Shown one piece after another: positions 43,322 through 51,795 of a DNA stretch of 64,000 nucleotides. Source of the stretch: Rivularia sp. MS3 (GTDB lineage Bacteria; Cyanobacteriota; Cyanobacteriia; Cyanobacteriales; Nostocaceae); contig JAHCMI010000001.1 in NCBI GenBank assembly GCA_019192545.1, positions 1 through 64,000 of the forward strand. Direction: 5' to 3'. How positions within the stretch are numbered: position 1 is the stretch's first letter; each line of letters begins with the position of its first letter. Under the pieces are notes generated by a model. The model ran no database searches. It had not been told where the DNA came from and saw nothing but the letters and a program-made list of their open reading frames with translations. The position numbers and the translations under genes are program-made.

Positions 43322-44728
43322 TTAAACGTATTCAAATATAGAGTTATCGGTTAAATCAAGGTGGGATTGAGAAGTTTTGACAATTGCAATCAAATCGTGA
43401 GTCGATTCGGAGAATATTGCCTTACCATGTGCTAATCCATGTGGAGATGTGCCCAACACGTAGTTGTTACTATCGCCAAACAATCGGATTTTATCTCCTT
43501 CACTCGAATCAAAATCTTTAATTAAAGCGTAATCCGAATTGCCATTACCTAGATAAAAAGCTTTATCGGTATCTCCTAAAACAAAGACATCGGCACCACC
43601 GCCACCGGTGAGTTTATCTACTTCTCCGACACCGCTAACGCTACCGAATAAAGTGTCATTTCCTTCGCCACCTTTAAGGATATCATTGCCACCATGAACC
43701 CCAGAATCCATAAACTCAGCATCACCATAAAGGATGTCGTTTCCTGCACCACCAATTAGTTTGTCGTCTCCTCCTTGCGAGGTGTCTAACATTGATTTAG
43801 CATCACCATACAATATGTTATCGCCACCTTTGACTATTAGCTTGTCGTCTCCACCTTTGGCATTGCCAAACATATCTCGACGAGCATCCCCAAACAGACG
43901 GTTGCTACTGCCTATAGCCCGGAGCTTATCGTCTCCCCCTTGGGCTTCATCGAACATATCCAAACTAGTATCGCCGGATAACTCATTACCATTACCTTCA
44001 ACTTTGAGCTTATCGTCTCCTGCTTTGGTAAAGTTTCTCATAGTACTGGCATCGCCAAAGATACCATTACCATCACCGATAACTTGAAATTTATCGTCTC
44101 CCCCTTGGGCATTGTCAAACATCAAAGGAGCATCGCCAAATATACCATTGCCGTTACCTTCAACTTTGAAATTATCGTCTCCTGCCTCAGCGTTGCCGCG
44201 CATCTCTTCGGCATCGCCAGCTAAATTATTGCCATTACCATGAGCTTGCAGTTTATCGTCTCCACCTTTGGCACTGTCAATAATTAAATCGGGAGTATCT
44301 CCTACTAACAGATTTTCATTTCCTATAACCGTTATTTTGTCATTTCCTGCTTGAGCGTTTCCTAAAATATTCTCACCAGCATCACCCGATACCTGATTGC
44401 GAGTACCCGTTACAGTTAACTTATCGTCTCCAGCTAAAGCGTGCCCAGATATAGTACTGAAAGCATCACCTGCAACTAAATTACCGTTACCAGCAACCGT
44501 AACTTTATCTTCACCAGCTTCAGCATTATCTGTAATATTCAGGGCATCAGCGGAAATTCTATTTCCATCTCCAGTAACATCTATTTTGTCATCGCCACCT
44601 TCTTCACCGTGGCTTAAGGTAGCATCGGTATCGCCAAATACACTGTCACCAGAAATAGAAGCGGGTAAGGGTGGTGTAAAATCCTTATTTTTATCGTCAT
44701 CAAATGTTCCAATATAAGTAGTAGACAT
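43322..44728 (-). CDS. RTX-like repeat protein (calcium-binding type), 468 aa
   Basis: Nearly the whole protein is a tandem array of ~30-33-residue units of the form GDGNxIFGDAxxMxxNAxGGDDKxxV, about eleven from residue ~30 to ~360. The GGDDK, GGAGNDILYGD and GGEGNDTLFG pieces are hemolysin-type (RTX) nonapeptide relatives that bind Ca2+ and fold as a beta roll. The last ~100 residues (GGGGADVFVLGDTDKAF, then IKDFDSSEGDKIRLFG) match the C-terminal domain that follows RTX arrays. There is no signal peptide; type I secretion by a C-terminal signal is typical. Likely an extracellular matrix or S-layer-type protein. Divergent from the cellulase gene. Confidence 0.85.
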   Translation of the reverse strand: MSTTYIGTFDDDKNKDFTPPLPASISGDSVFGDTDATLSHGEEGGDDKIDVTGDGNRISADALNITDNAEAGEDKVTVAGNGNLVAGDAFSTISGHALAGDDKLTVTGTRNQVSGDAGENILGNAQAGNDKITVIGNENLLVGDTPDLIIDSAKGGDDKLQAHGNGNNLAGDAEEMRGNAEAGDDNFKVEGNGNGIFGDAPLMFDNAQGGDDKFQVIGDGNGIFGDASTMRNFTKAGDDKLKVEGNGNELSGDTSLDMFDEAQGGDDKLRAIGSSNRLFGDARRDMFGNAKGGDDKLIVKGGDNILYGDAKSMLDTSQGGDDKLIGGAGNDILYGDAEFMDSGVHGGNDILKGGEGNDTLFGSVSGVGEVDKLTGGGGADVFVLGDTDKAFYLGNGNSDYALIKDFDSSEGDKIRLFGDSNNYVLGTSPHGLAHGKAIFSESTHDLIAIVKTSQSHLDLTDNSIFEYV

Positions 44729-45527
44729 GGTAAATACTCGTGATTTATTAATGGCTAGAAAATTTGTAATGCAACGATTTTGGCATCAATAAATCTCAAG
44801 ATTGTAAAGTTACTGATAATAAATTTACTTTTTTGTTAAAAATCTTAAGTATTATTTTATATTTTTTTAAATAAACTTAGCAAAAAGCCTTCTGTGCGGT
44901 TTTTAATTATCTTACATTTAACTGGCATTTTGATTTTATCGCAAATACTTGAACTAAAACCTCAAGCATTATTAACTGCTCATACTATATATCTGCAAGT
45001 GGAAATATGCTTATTATTCATATTGATTGCTTTTTCTAATATAAATTTCCAAATGTAAACACAAACAAATAAGTTCACTGATATCTTTTAAATAAAAACT
45101 ATTACATCTAATATATGTTGTATTTCATAAAGCCATGTCCAAAACTTTTATTCTAAGATTGATTTTCACGGCTAAGTCAGCATATTTCGTCTTCTTGATT
45201 TACATCCAAACTAACTATGACACTCTTGCCGTAAAAATTTATCTACAAAATGCTGTATCTTTTTGATTTTGATAAATGAGCATATTTACTACTCATAAAT
45301 ATGCGGAATCGTTCGGAAAGAAATTGAAGTTTAATCGAGAAGGCTGATTATCTATTATGTGAGGGGAATACAGCTATTTCGGAAGGAAGTATGATTTTTT
45401 TGATCTGAGATTTTACTGACAAGGATTTGTATCGTTAGCGTTATCAGAAAGCATCTGTGGTATGCAATTTTCGAGGCTTCTAATCAACGTCTGCGTAAAA
45501 ACCTCTGTAGAAAATAAGGAATTAAAG
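44729..45527. other. Divergent intergenic region between RTX-like and GH9 genes
   Basis: About 800 AT-rich bases, including the small candidate frame at 44894-45058 listed separately. AAGGA at 45516-45520 is the ribosome site of the cellulase. No operator or repeat recognised. Confidence 0.4.
44894..45058 (+). CDS. Candidate small hydrophobic protein, 54 aa
   Basis: A GTG opens 54 codons: VRFLIILHLTGILILSQILE, LKPQALLTAHTIYLQVEI and CLLFILIAFSNINFQM. Two hydrophobic segments suggest a two-span membrane peptide. There is no clear ribosome site, and the base composition is that of the AT-rich surroundings, so it may be chance. Confidence 0.2.
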   Translation: MRFLIILHLTGILILSQILELKPQALLTAHTIYLQVEICLLFILIAFSNINFQM

Positions 45528-47357
45528 ATGAATCAGAATCAACCGAAATTTAATTACGGTGAAGCTCTACAAAAGTCTAATCTTTTCTACCTAGCTCAGC
45601 GTTCTGGAGATTTACCCGATGATTATGTAATTCCTTGGCGGGATGATTCTGCCGTTAACGATGGTGCGGATGTCAACCGCGATTTAAGTGGCGGATACTA
45701 CGATGCAGGGGACCATGTTAAATTCGGCTTCCCGATGGCAGCTTCAATGACAATGCTGAGTTGGGGTGTAATCGAATATAGCGAGGGTTATGAAAAAGTT
45801 GGTCAGCTTGATGATACCCTCGAAAATATCAGATGGGGAACTGATTATATTCTCAAAGCATACGACGATAAAGGAACCGCAACTACATCAGATGATGTTT
45901 TCTGGGGGCAAGTAGGTGATGGGCAAAAAGACCATGCTTACTGGGGAGCGCCGGAAGATATGACTATGTCCAGACCATCTTTTAAGGTAGATGCACAAAA
46001 CCCCGGTTCGGATTTGACAGCAGAAAGCGCCGCCGCACTAGCTTCTGCTTCCATAGCCTTCCGCTCTACTGATGCAGCTTATGCCGATAAGCTTTTGGAG
46101 AAAGCTAAAGGGCTTTATCGGTTTGCAGAGCAGCATCGAGGGGTATATTCTGATTCTATTTCTAATGCTGGGAGTTTCTACAATTCTTGGAGTGGCTATC
46201 AAGATGAACTTGCTTGGGGAGCGGTTTGGTTACACAAAGCAATTCAGGCTAGCGGCGAGACGGATAGCCAATACTTAGATAAAGCCCAAAGCTACTACAA
46301 GGGTATCGATTCTGGCTGGACGCATAATTGGGATGAAAAATCTTATGGTACAGCTATTTTATTAGCTCAACTTACTGATAAATCTCAATACAAGCAGGAT
46401 GTAGAAGCTTGGTTGGATAATTGGGTAAATCCTAATGATGGCATCCAGAAAACTGACGGTGGTTTAGCTTGGTTGAGTCAGTGGGGTTCCTTACGCTATA
46501 CAGCAAATACAGCCTTTTTAGCAGGTGTCTATGGTGATACCGTTAACGATAAACAGGGTAAATACACGGAGTTCTCGGAAAACCAGATTAACTATATTTT
46601 GGGGGATAATCCTAATAACTTTAGTTACATGGTAGGTTTCGGCGAAAACTACCCCCAGAATCCTCACCATCGAGCAGCTTCTGGTACAACTAATATCAGT
46701 GACTCTGATTCTAACGAATACACTCTCTACGGTGCATTAGTCGGTGGCCCCTCCGCAGCAAATGACGATGCTTATCAAGATAGGCGTACTGACTATATCG
46801 CTAATGAAGTTGCACTAGACTATAATGCAGCTTTTACCGGCGCTCTAGCACGCATGACAGACGAATTCGGTGGAGAAGCACTAACTGAAATCCCCGGTAT
46901 TAACCTTGATGGAATAGCCGATAGTAATCCAATCGATCCAATTACTGGTAGCGTTGATAATTCCGATACAGGTAATAATCCAATCGATCCAATTACTACT
47001 GGCGGCAACCCAGATACACCGAATGAAGCAATTGATAATGTGGTTTTTTCCCTAGTAAATCAATGGAATAATGGATTTACAGCCAAAGTTAAAATTACTA
47101 ACAACAGCAATGAAGTTGTAAATGACTGGGAATTAGAATTAAACACTCCTTTCGAGATTAAAGAAATCTGGAATGGCAGCATTGAAAGTCATCAAGGAAA
47201 CGAATATCTGATTACAGATGTCGGTTGGAATGCCTCCATTGCACCAGGCTCATCCCTTGAGTTTGGCTTTAACGGTATCAAATCTGACGCTATAACCGAG
47301 CAAGATATTATCAATCAAATTAGCTTTTCTTCCGATTCCTTGCCAATTTCTGAATAA
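45528..47357 (+). CDS. Glycoside hydrolase family 9 cellulase with C-terminal CBM2
   Basis: 609 residues from the ATG at 45528, which has AAGGA 7 bases upstream; an earlier ATG at 45462 lacks one. The GH9 barrel shows GGYYDAGDHVKFGFPMA with the catalytic Asp pair (D59, D62), WGVIEYSEGYEK, DKQGKYTEFSENQINYILGDNP, and DRRTDYIANEVALDYNAAFTG with the acid Glu. A linker with two SNPIDPITG-type repeats leads to a CBM2 cellulose-binding domain (FSLVNQWNNGFTAKVKITNN ... VGWNASIAPGSSLEFGFNG). No signal peptide is visible, so export must use another route. GH9 endoglucanases are rare in cyanobacteria; remodelling of sheath cellulose or plant/algal polymers is plausible. Confidence 0.93.
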   Translation: MNQNQPKFNYGEALQKSNLFYLAQRSGDLPDDYVIPWRDDSAVNDGADVNRDLSGGYYDAGDHVKFGFPMAASMTMLSWGVIEYSEGYEKVGQLDDTLENIRWGTDYILKAYDDKGTATTSDDVFWGQVGDGQKDHAYWGAPEDMTMSRPSFKVDAQNPGSDLTAESAAALASASIAFRSTDAAYADKLLEKAKGLYRFAEQHRGVYSDSISNAGSFYNSWSGYQDELAWGAVWLHKAIQASGETDSQYLDKAQSYYKGIDSGWTHNWDEKSYGTAILLAQLTDKSQYKQDVEAWLDNWVNPNDGIQKTDGGLAWLSQWGSLRYTANTAFLAGVYGDTVNDKQGKYTEFSENQINYILGDNPNNFSYMVGFGENYPQNPHHRAASGTTNISDSDSNEYTLYGALVGGPSAANDDAYQDRRTDYIANEVALDYNAAFTGALARMTDEFGGEALTEIPGINLDGIADSNPIDPITGSVDNSDTGNNPIDPITTGGNPDTPNEAIDNVVFSLVNQWNNGFTAKVKITNNSNEVVNDWELELNTPFEIKEIWNGSIESHQGNEYLITDVGWNASIAPGSSLEFGFNGIKSDAITEQDIINQISFSSDSLPISE

Positions 47358-47366
47358 AAATTGTAG

Positions 47367-47430
47367 GGTGCGTGACGGCTATGAAAGATGTATTGCATAA
47401 ATAAATAATTACAAAATGCCGTCACGCACC
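47367..47430. repeat. Perfect 13-bp hairpin repeat (GGTGCGTGACGGC)
   Basis: GGTGCGTGACGGC (47367-47379) and GCCGTCACGCACC (47418-47430) close a 38-base loop, 10 bases after the cellulase stop. Member of the GGTGCGTGAC family; probably also serves as an mRNA 3' end. Confidence 0.75.
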
Positions 47431-47452
47431 AATTAATTTAAATTACAGTTCG

Positions 47453-47710
47453 TAGGTTGGGTTAGACACGAAATTAATTTGATTGAAAACAGTTAATTTA
47501 AATCGTGTCGTAACCCATCATTATCTATGGTTGTTTTAAATGCTGATGTTGGGTTACGGTGCAATTTCTAATTTCTTAGTTAAAACTCATATTTACAAAA
47601 GCACCGCGATCGCAACCTATAATGCTTTTCTAAATTATCGAATGGTGCGTCACGGCATCAACAAATTAACTCTTTCTTACCAAAGTTATTCAAGCCGTGG
47701 CACACCCTAC
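47453..47710 (+). repeat. Composite three-hairpin repeat, copy A
   Basis: Three modules in fixed order: TAGGTTGGGTTAGACACGA ... TCGTGTCGTAACCCA; GTTGGGTTACGGTGC ... GCACCGCGATCGCAACCTA (with a HIP1 octamer); and TGGTGCGTCACGGC ... GCCGTGGCACACCCTAC. Near-identical copies with the same order and spacing lie at 50473-50748 and 51456-51716, and a two-module copy at 47726-47894. Confidence 0.85.
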
Positions 47711-47725
47711 TTCTTAAATTAGTTG

Positions 47726-47894
47726 GTAGGTTGGGTTAGACACGAAATTACTTTGATAGAAAACGTTTAATTTAAATCGTGTCGTAACCCAACATCAATA
47801 ATTTCAAACAACCTATTATAATGCTCGATTGCGGTGCAATTTCTAATTTTTGGTTAAAAATCATATTTACAAAAGCACCGCGATCGCAACCTAC
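47726..47894 (+). repeat. Composite repeat, copy B (first two modules)
   Basis: Modules 1 and 2 as in copy A, ending GCACCGCGATCGCAACCTAC; module 3 is absent. It ends 50 bases ahead of the ATPase gene and so overlaps its probable promoter region. Confidence 0.8.
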
Positions 47895-47944
47895 TGATTT
47901 CCCAAAATCGTCTAAACTCAAAGTGTCCGCTAACTGATAATTAA

Positions 47945-49495
47945 ATGTCTCGTTGGTTTAATACTGCTGGTCCATGTAGAGCTGATAAACACTATATGCT
48001 TTCACCTACAAGTCGCTTACCCGACTTGGAAACTATCATCGAACAAGAAAGCTATTTTGTCGTTCACGCGCCGCGACAAACGGGTAAAACAACCGCAATG
48101 CTAGCCCTTGCAAAACAATTAACAGAAAGCGGGCGTTATGCTGCTGTGATGGTATCGGTAGAAGTCGGAAGCGCTTTTAACAATAATGTGGATGCAGCAG
48201 AATTGGCAATTTTAGGTTCTTGGCGAAATTTAATGTCAGTTCGTTTACCCAAAGATTTACAACCCCCAACTTGGATTTACGAAGAATCAGGACAAAGAAT
48301 TTTAGCCAGCTTAAAAGCTTGGGCACAGGTTTTACCCCGACCTTTGGTATTATTTATTGATGAAATTGATTCTTTACAAAACGAAACCTTAATTTCAGTA
48401 CTGCGGCAATTAAGGGATGGCTATCCCATTCGCCCAGAAAGTTTTCCTTCTTCTATAGGATTAGTTGGTTTACGGGATGTAAGGGATTACAAAGTTGCTT
48501 CCGGTGGGAGTGAGAGATTAAATACAGCTAGCCCTTTTAATATTAAAGTTAGTTCTATTACTCTAAGAAATTTTAACAAAGAAGAAGTAGAAGAACTATA
48601 CCAGCAGCATACAGAAGAAACGGGACAGATTTTTACCCCCCAAGCAACAGCAACAGCCTTCGATCTAACTCAAGGACAACCTTGGTTAGTAAATGCATTA
48701 GCTAAGGAAGTTGTGGAAAAAATGGTTAAGGATAGAAATATTGCGATTACAAAAGAACATATTTTAGAAGCTAAAGAAATATTAATTGCACGTCGAGATA
48801 CCCATCTTGATAGTTTAGCAGAACGTTTGCGGGAACCAAGAATAAAAGCAATCATCGAACCAATATTAGCTGGTTTGGAATTAGGAGATATACCCAACGA
48901 TGATATTCAATTTGTGATTGACTTAGGTTTATGTAAAATGCATCCCCAAGGTGGATTAACCATTGCTAATCCAATTTATCGTGAGGTTTTACCTAGAGTA
49001 TTAACAGTAACACCAATGGCTTCTTTACCAGTGATTGCATCCACTTGGTTAACCCCTGAAGGTGAATTAAATAAAGATGCATTATTAGCAGCATTCATTA
49101 AATTCTGGCGACAGCATGGAGAACCATTATTAAGAAGCACCAGTTACCATGAAATTGCACCCCACATTGTATTAATGGCTTTTTTACATCGCGTTGTTAA
49201 CGGTGGTGGAACCTTAGAGCGGGAATATGCAATTGGTAGTGACAGAATGGATTTATGTTTGCGTTACGGAAGCGTTACATTAGGAATAGAATTGAAAGTA
49301 TGGCGTGAAAAGAAACGCGATCCGCAAAATGATGGAATTGAGCAGTTGGAGTCATATTTAGCTCGTTTGGGGTTAAATGAAGGTTGGTTATTTATATTTG
49401 ATAGACGTAAAAATGCTTTACCGATTGAAGAACGTTTGTCTACAAAAGTTGTAAAAACTGAAAATCAACGGGATATTACTGTGATTCGGGCTTGA
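47945..49495 (+). CDS. AAA-type ATPase fused to a PD-(D/E)XK nuclease-like domain
   Basis: 516 residues. Walker A is APRQTGKT (42-49), Walker B LVLFIDE (134-140) followed by IDSL. A winged-helix-like middle (NKEEVEELYQQHTEETGQIF ... GQPWLVNALAKEVVE) is typical of this ATP-binding family. The C-terminus has D436 (DRMDLCLRYG) and E449-x-K451 (LGIELKVW), the PD-(D/E)XK active-site spacing, plus a Gln/Glu helix (DGIEQLESYL). Such proteins are multiplied in cyanobacteria and other genomes and are suspected to belong to mobile or conflict systems; none is well characterised. Both flanks carry composite repeats. Confidence 0.85.
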   Translation: MSRWFNTAGPCRADKHYMLSPTSRLPDLETIIEQESYFVVHAPRQTGKTTAMLALAKQLTESGRYAAVMVSVEVGSAFNNNVDAAELAILGSWRNLMSVRLPKDLQPPTWIYEESGQRILASLKAWAQVLPRPLVLFIDEIDSLQNETLISVLRQLRDGYPIRPESFPSSIGLVGLRDVRDYKVASGGSERLNTASPFNIKVSSITLRNFNKEEVEELYQQHTEETGQIFTPQATATAFDLTQGQPWLVNALAKEVVEKMVKDRNIAITKEHILEAKEILIARRDTHLDSLAERLREPRIKAIIEPILAGLELGDIPNDDIQFVIDLGLCKMHPQGGLTIANPIYREVLPRVLTVTPMASLPVIASTWLTPEGELNKDALLAAFIKFWRQHGEPLLRSTSYHEIAPHIVLMAFLHRVVNGGGTLEREYAIGSDRMDLCLRYGSVTLGIELKVWREKKRDPQNDGIEQLESYLARLGLNEGWLFIFDRRKNALPIEERLSTKVVKTENQRDITVIRA

Positions 49496-49643
49496 AAATT
49501 AAATAATAAGTTATAAATCTAACCCAATCTACTCACTGAGGTTTAAAGTACGCTAGACAAATAGTACGCATTTTTGCATTGTCGAACATCCATTCAAACG
49601 GGATTGCTCCCATAGCGGTTTGTTGTTATTTTTCCATATTTTG

Positions 49644-50459
49644 TCAATAGCTGTACTTAAGTTTTCCTAAGATTTTTGTTGCAAAATGACTGTAGCTATA
49701 TTCTTCTTTTTTATTCATTTCTTTTATGATTGGTTCTACTAATTCATATCTAAAGTTTTCAAAAGATAAGTTAGGAAAACATTTATCTAACCAATCTAAT
49801 TCATCAGATAAATTATTCCATACTTTGTATAATTTAGAAGAATTTGAACCAGCTATTTCTAATTCTTGCTTAAACCGGGCTAATACCATTTGAGGTAATT
49901 CAGAATTATGCTGTCGATAAATATCGATAAATTTTTGTTCATCACATTCCACCAATCCTTCCTGATTTATATAAGCCGTACTGGTGTTCCAGGTTTCTGC
50001 TGTTACCTGCATCATGGCTGTTAAACTAACGTAATGAAGTTCAACTCCATACAATTCTGAAACATAGATTATGGGAGAAGGAAATTTTTCTTGCCAGTTT
50101 TCTACTATGCAAAGATATATTCTGTCATAACCAAAAAGTGGAATTAAATGTTTACCAATGTAACTAATTCCATTTTTTTCAAAATATAAAGCAGTCTCTA
50201 TAGCTTTTTTTGGACTACATAGCGTCATCGTGCCATAGTAAGGAGCAAAAAGCGAATCCCAATTTTCAGTTTCCCAATCCCAACCGCTACACCAATGATA
50301 AAATTCGTAAACTTCTTGCGGTAATTGATAAGGTTGATTTTCAAATATTTCTTGAATTGTTTCTAAAGATAAGCCTGGAGGTAATTTTGCTGCAACATTG
50401 GGATAATTACTTTCTATGTATGTACTTATGCTATTTAAAATAGTGAGTAATTCTGACAT
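49644..50459 (-). CDS. SMI1/KNR4 (SUKH) family protein
   Basis: 271 residues. The SUKH fold begins LSLETIQEIFENQPYQLPQE with VYEFYHWCSGWDW and continues FAPYYGTMTLCSPKKAIETA and FGYDRIYLCIVENW. Bacterial SUKH proteins are frequent immunity proteins against polymorphic toxins, although free-standing cyanobacterial copies with general roles exist. About 90 C-terminal residues are helical and not part of the classical domain. It is convergent with the ATPase gene, and a composite repeat lies directly upstream. No toxin is adjacent, so an immunity role is only suggested. Confidence 0.8.
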   Translation of the reverse strand: MSELLTILNSISTYIESNYPNVAAKLPPGLSLETIQEIFENQPYQLPQEVYEFYHWCSGWDWETENWDSLFAPYYGTMTLCSPKKAIETALYFEKNGISYIGKHLIPLFGYDRIYLCIVENWQEKFPSPIIYVSELYGVELHYVSLTAMMQVTAETWNTSTAYINQEGLVECDEQKFIDIYRQHNSELPQMVLARFKQELEIAGSNSSKLYKVWNNLSDELDWLDKCFPNLSFENFRYELVEPIIKEMNKKEEYSYSHFATKILGKLKYSY

Positions 50460-50472
50460 CTTTAATTATTTG

Positions 50473-50748
50473 GTAGGTTGGGTTAGACACGTTTAGGAAT
50501 TTGAATCAAAACAGTTAATTTAAATCGTGTCGTAACCCAACATCAATAAGAAGGAAACAACCTATTATAATGTTAGGTTACGGTGCAATTTATCATTTTC
50601 TAGTTAAAAACCATATTGATAGAAGCACCGCGATCGCAACCTACAATTACTATTCTCTTAAATAATTTAAAATTATCGAATGGTGCGTCACGGCATCAAC
50701 AAATTAACTTTTTCTTACCAAAGTTATTCAAGCCGTGGCACACCCTAC
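50473..50748 (+). repeat. Composite three-hairpin repeat, copy C
   Basis: All three modules in the same order as copy A, with diverged loops (for example tttaggaatttgaatc in module 1) but conserved stems and the HIP1-containing stem of module 2. It separates the SUKH gene from the toxin-antitoxin pair. Confidence 0.85.
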
Positions 50749-50768
50749 TTCCTGTATTGATTAATATT

Positions 50769-51197
50769 TCAAATTGTCCAATCTTCAATGACTAATCCTG
50801 TTACTTTACTAAAATCTCGACGATTACGAGTCAATAAAATTAATCCACGAGACAACGCAATTGCTGCAATCCTACTATCCATCTTTCCTAATTTAATTTT
50901 TTGCGGTTGCAATTTATCTAATGCTTTAGCTGCATCCGCATCAAACGAAATGAGTGGTAATACTTTGAAGTCACGGATAAGTCGTGTCATCATTTCATAC
51001 CCTTTCACCATCTCATCCGCATTCCTAGCGCGATTGATATAAGTGTGGCTACCCAGTATCTGCTCGTGAAACGTTACTGTTGAAACAGCAAAATCTGAGA
51101 GCGGGTGTTGAGCTATGCGGGTTGAAAGGTTGATGAAATCCTGTCCTGTTTGACGTTGAATAATGCTTAAATGGTCAGTATCTAAGAGATATTTCAT
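50769..51197 (-). CDS. vapC: PIN-domain (VapC-like) toxin
   Basis: 142 residues with the PIN acidic set: D6 and D8 (YLLDTDHLS), E45 (VTFHEQ), D107 (KMDSRIAAIA) and D128 (TRNRRDF). VapC toxins are Mg2+-dependent endoribonucleases that cut initiator tRNA or rRNA and are held inactive by the partner protein. The start overlaps the stop of the upstream small gene by 4 bases (ATGA type), which is normal for translationally coupled toxin-antitoxin pairs. The stop lies 21 bases from repeat copy C. Confidence 0.92.
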   Translation of the reverse strand: MKYLLDTDHLSIIQRQTGQDFINLSTRIAQHPLSDFAVSTVTFHEQILGSHTYINRARNADEMVKGYEMMTRLIRDFKVLPLISFDADAAKALDKLQPQKIKLGKMDSRIAAIALSRGLILLTRNRRDFSKVTGLVIEDWTI

Positions 51198-51409
51198 GAA
51201 TCATCTTCCGTTTCGAGGATAGATTCATCTCCTTGACGAATTGCTCTACCATAAGCAATTATTTCCTCAAAAGCAGGTTCATCTTTAAAAGAGCCTGTGA
51301 TTTGTTGCAGCCAATTGCTTGACTCAGAAGTAGCAACTTGCTTCTGTAATTTGGCTACTGCTGCTTCTACTGCTGCAAGTCTTTTTTCTAAAGAAGTATC
51401 TGTTGTCAT
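51194..51409 (-). CDS. Antitoxin partner of the PIN toxin
   Basis: 71 residues from the ATG at 51409; a TTG at 51442 would add eleven poorly conserved residues. The sequence starts MTTDTSLEKRLAAVEAAVAK, a heptad-patterned helix, followed by a tail with SSNWLQQITGSFKDEPAFEE and an acidic end (ESILETEDDS). N-terminal coiled-coil dimerisation plus an acidic toxin-wrapping tail is the layout of several cyanobacterial VapB-like antitoxins; no standard DNA-binding fold (RHH, AbrB, Phd) is obvious. Overlaps the toxin gene by 4 bases. Confidence 0.8.
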   Translation of the reverse strand: MTTDTSLEKRLAAVEAAVAKLQKQVATSESSNWLQQITGSFKDEPAFEEIIAYGRAIRQGDESILETEDDS

Positions 51410-51455
51410 TGTATTTTTACTAATTTGTCTTTTTTGTCTCAAGGGTAATAAATTC

Positions 51456-51716
51456 GTAGGTTGGGTTAGACACCAAAATTAATTTAATTAAAAACAGTTA
51501 ATTTAAATCGTGTCGTAACCCAACATAAATAATTTGAAACAACCACAGATGATATTGGGTTACGGTGCCATTTCAAATTTCTTGTTTAAAACTCATATTT
51601 ATAAAAGCACCGCGAGCGCAACCTACAATCTATTTTGAATTTAAAATTATCGAATGGTGCGTCACGGCATCAACAAATTAATTCTTTCTTACCAAAGTTA
51701 TTCAAGCCGTGGCACA
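51456..51716 (+). repeat. Composite three-hairpin repeat, copy D
   Basis: Same module order as copies A and C. Module 2 has GCGAGCGC in place of the HIP1 octamer, and module 3 stops at GCCGTGGCACA where the sequence changes abruptly to cggcaatattgggggagg, so its right end is truncated. Confidence 0.82.
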
Positions 51717-51795
51717 ACGGCAATATTGGGGGAGGAAAATCCACACCCCAATTTGCCTCCCCTACAAATATCAATTACCAATTACCCATTACCAA

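Noticed and set aside
43734-44717. Two long plus-strand frames rich in Ser/Pro
   Set aside because: They are the antisense shadow of the repetitive RTX-like gene.
47540-47722. Open frame of 60 codons on the plus strand
   Set aside because: It lies wholly within composite repeat copy A, and the same translation can be traced in other copies; it is repeat sequence, not a gene.
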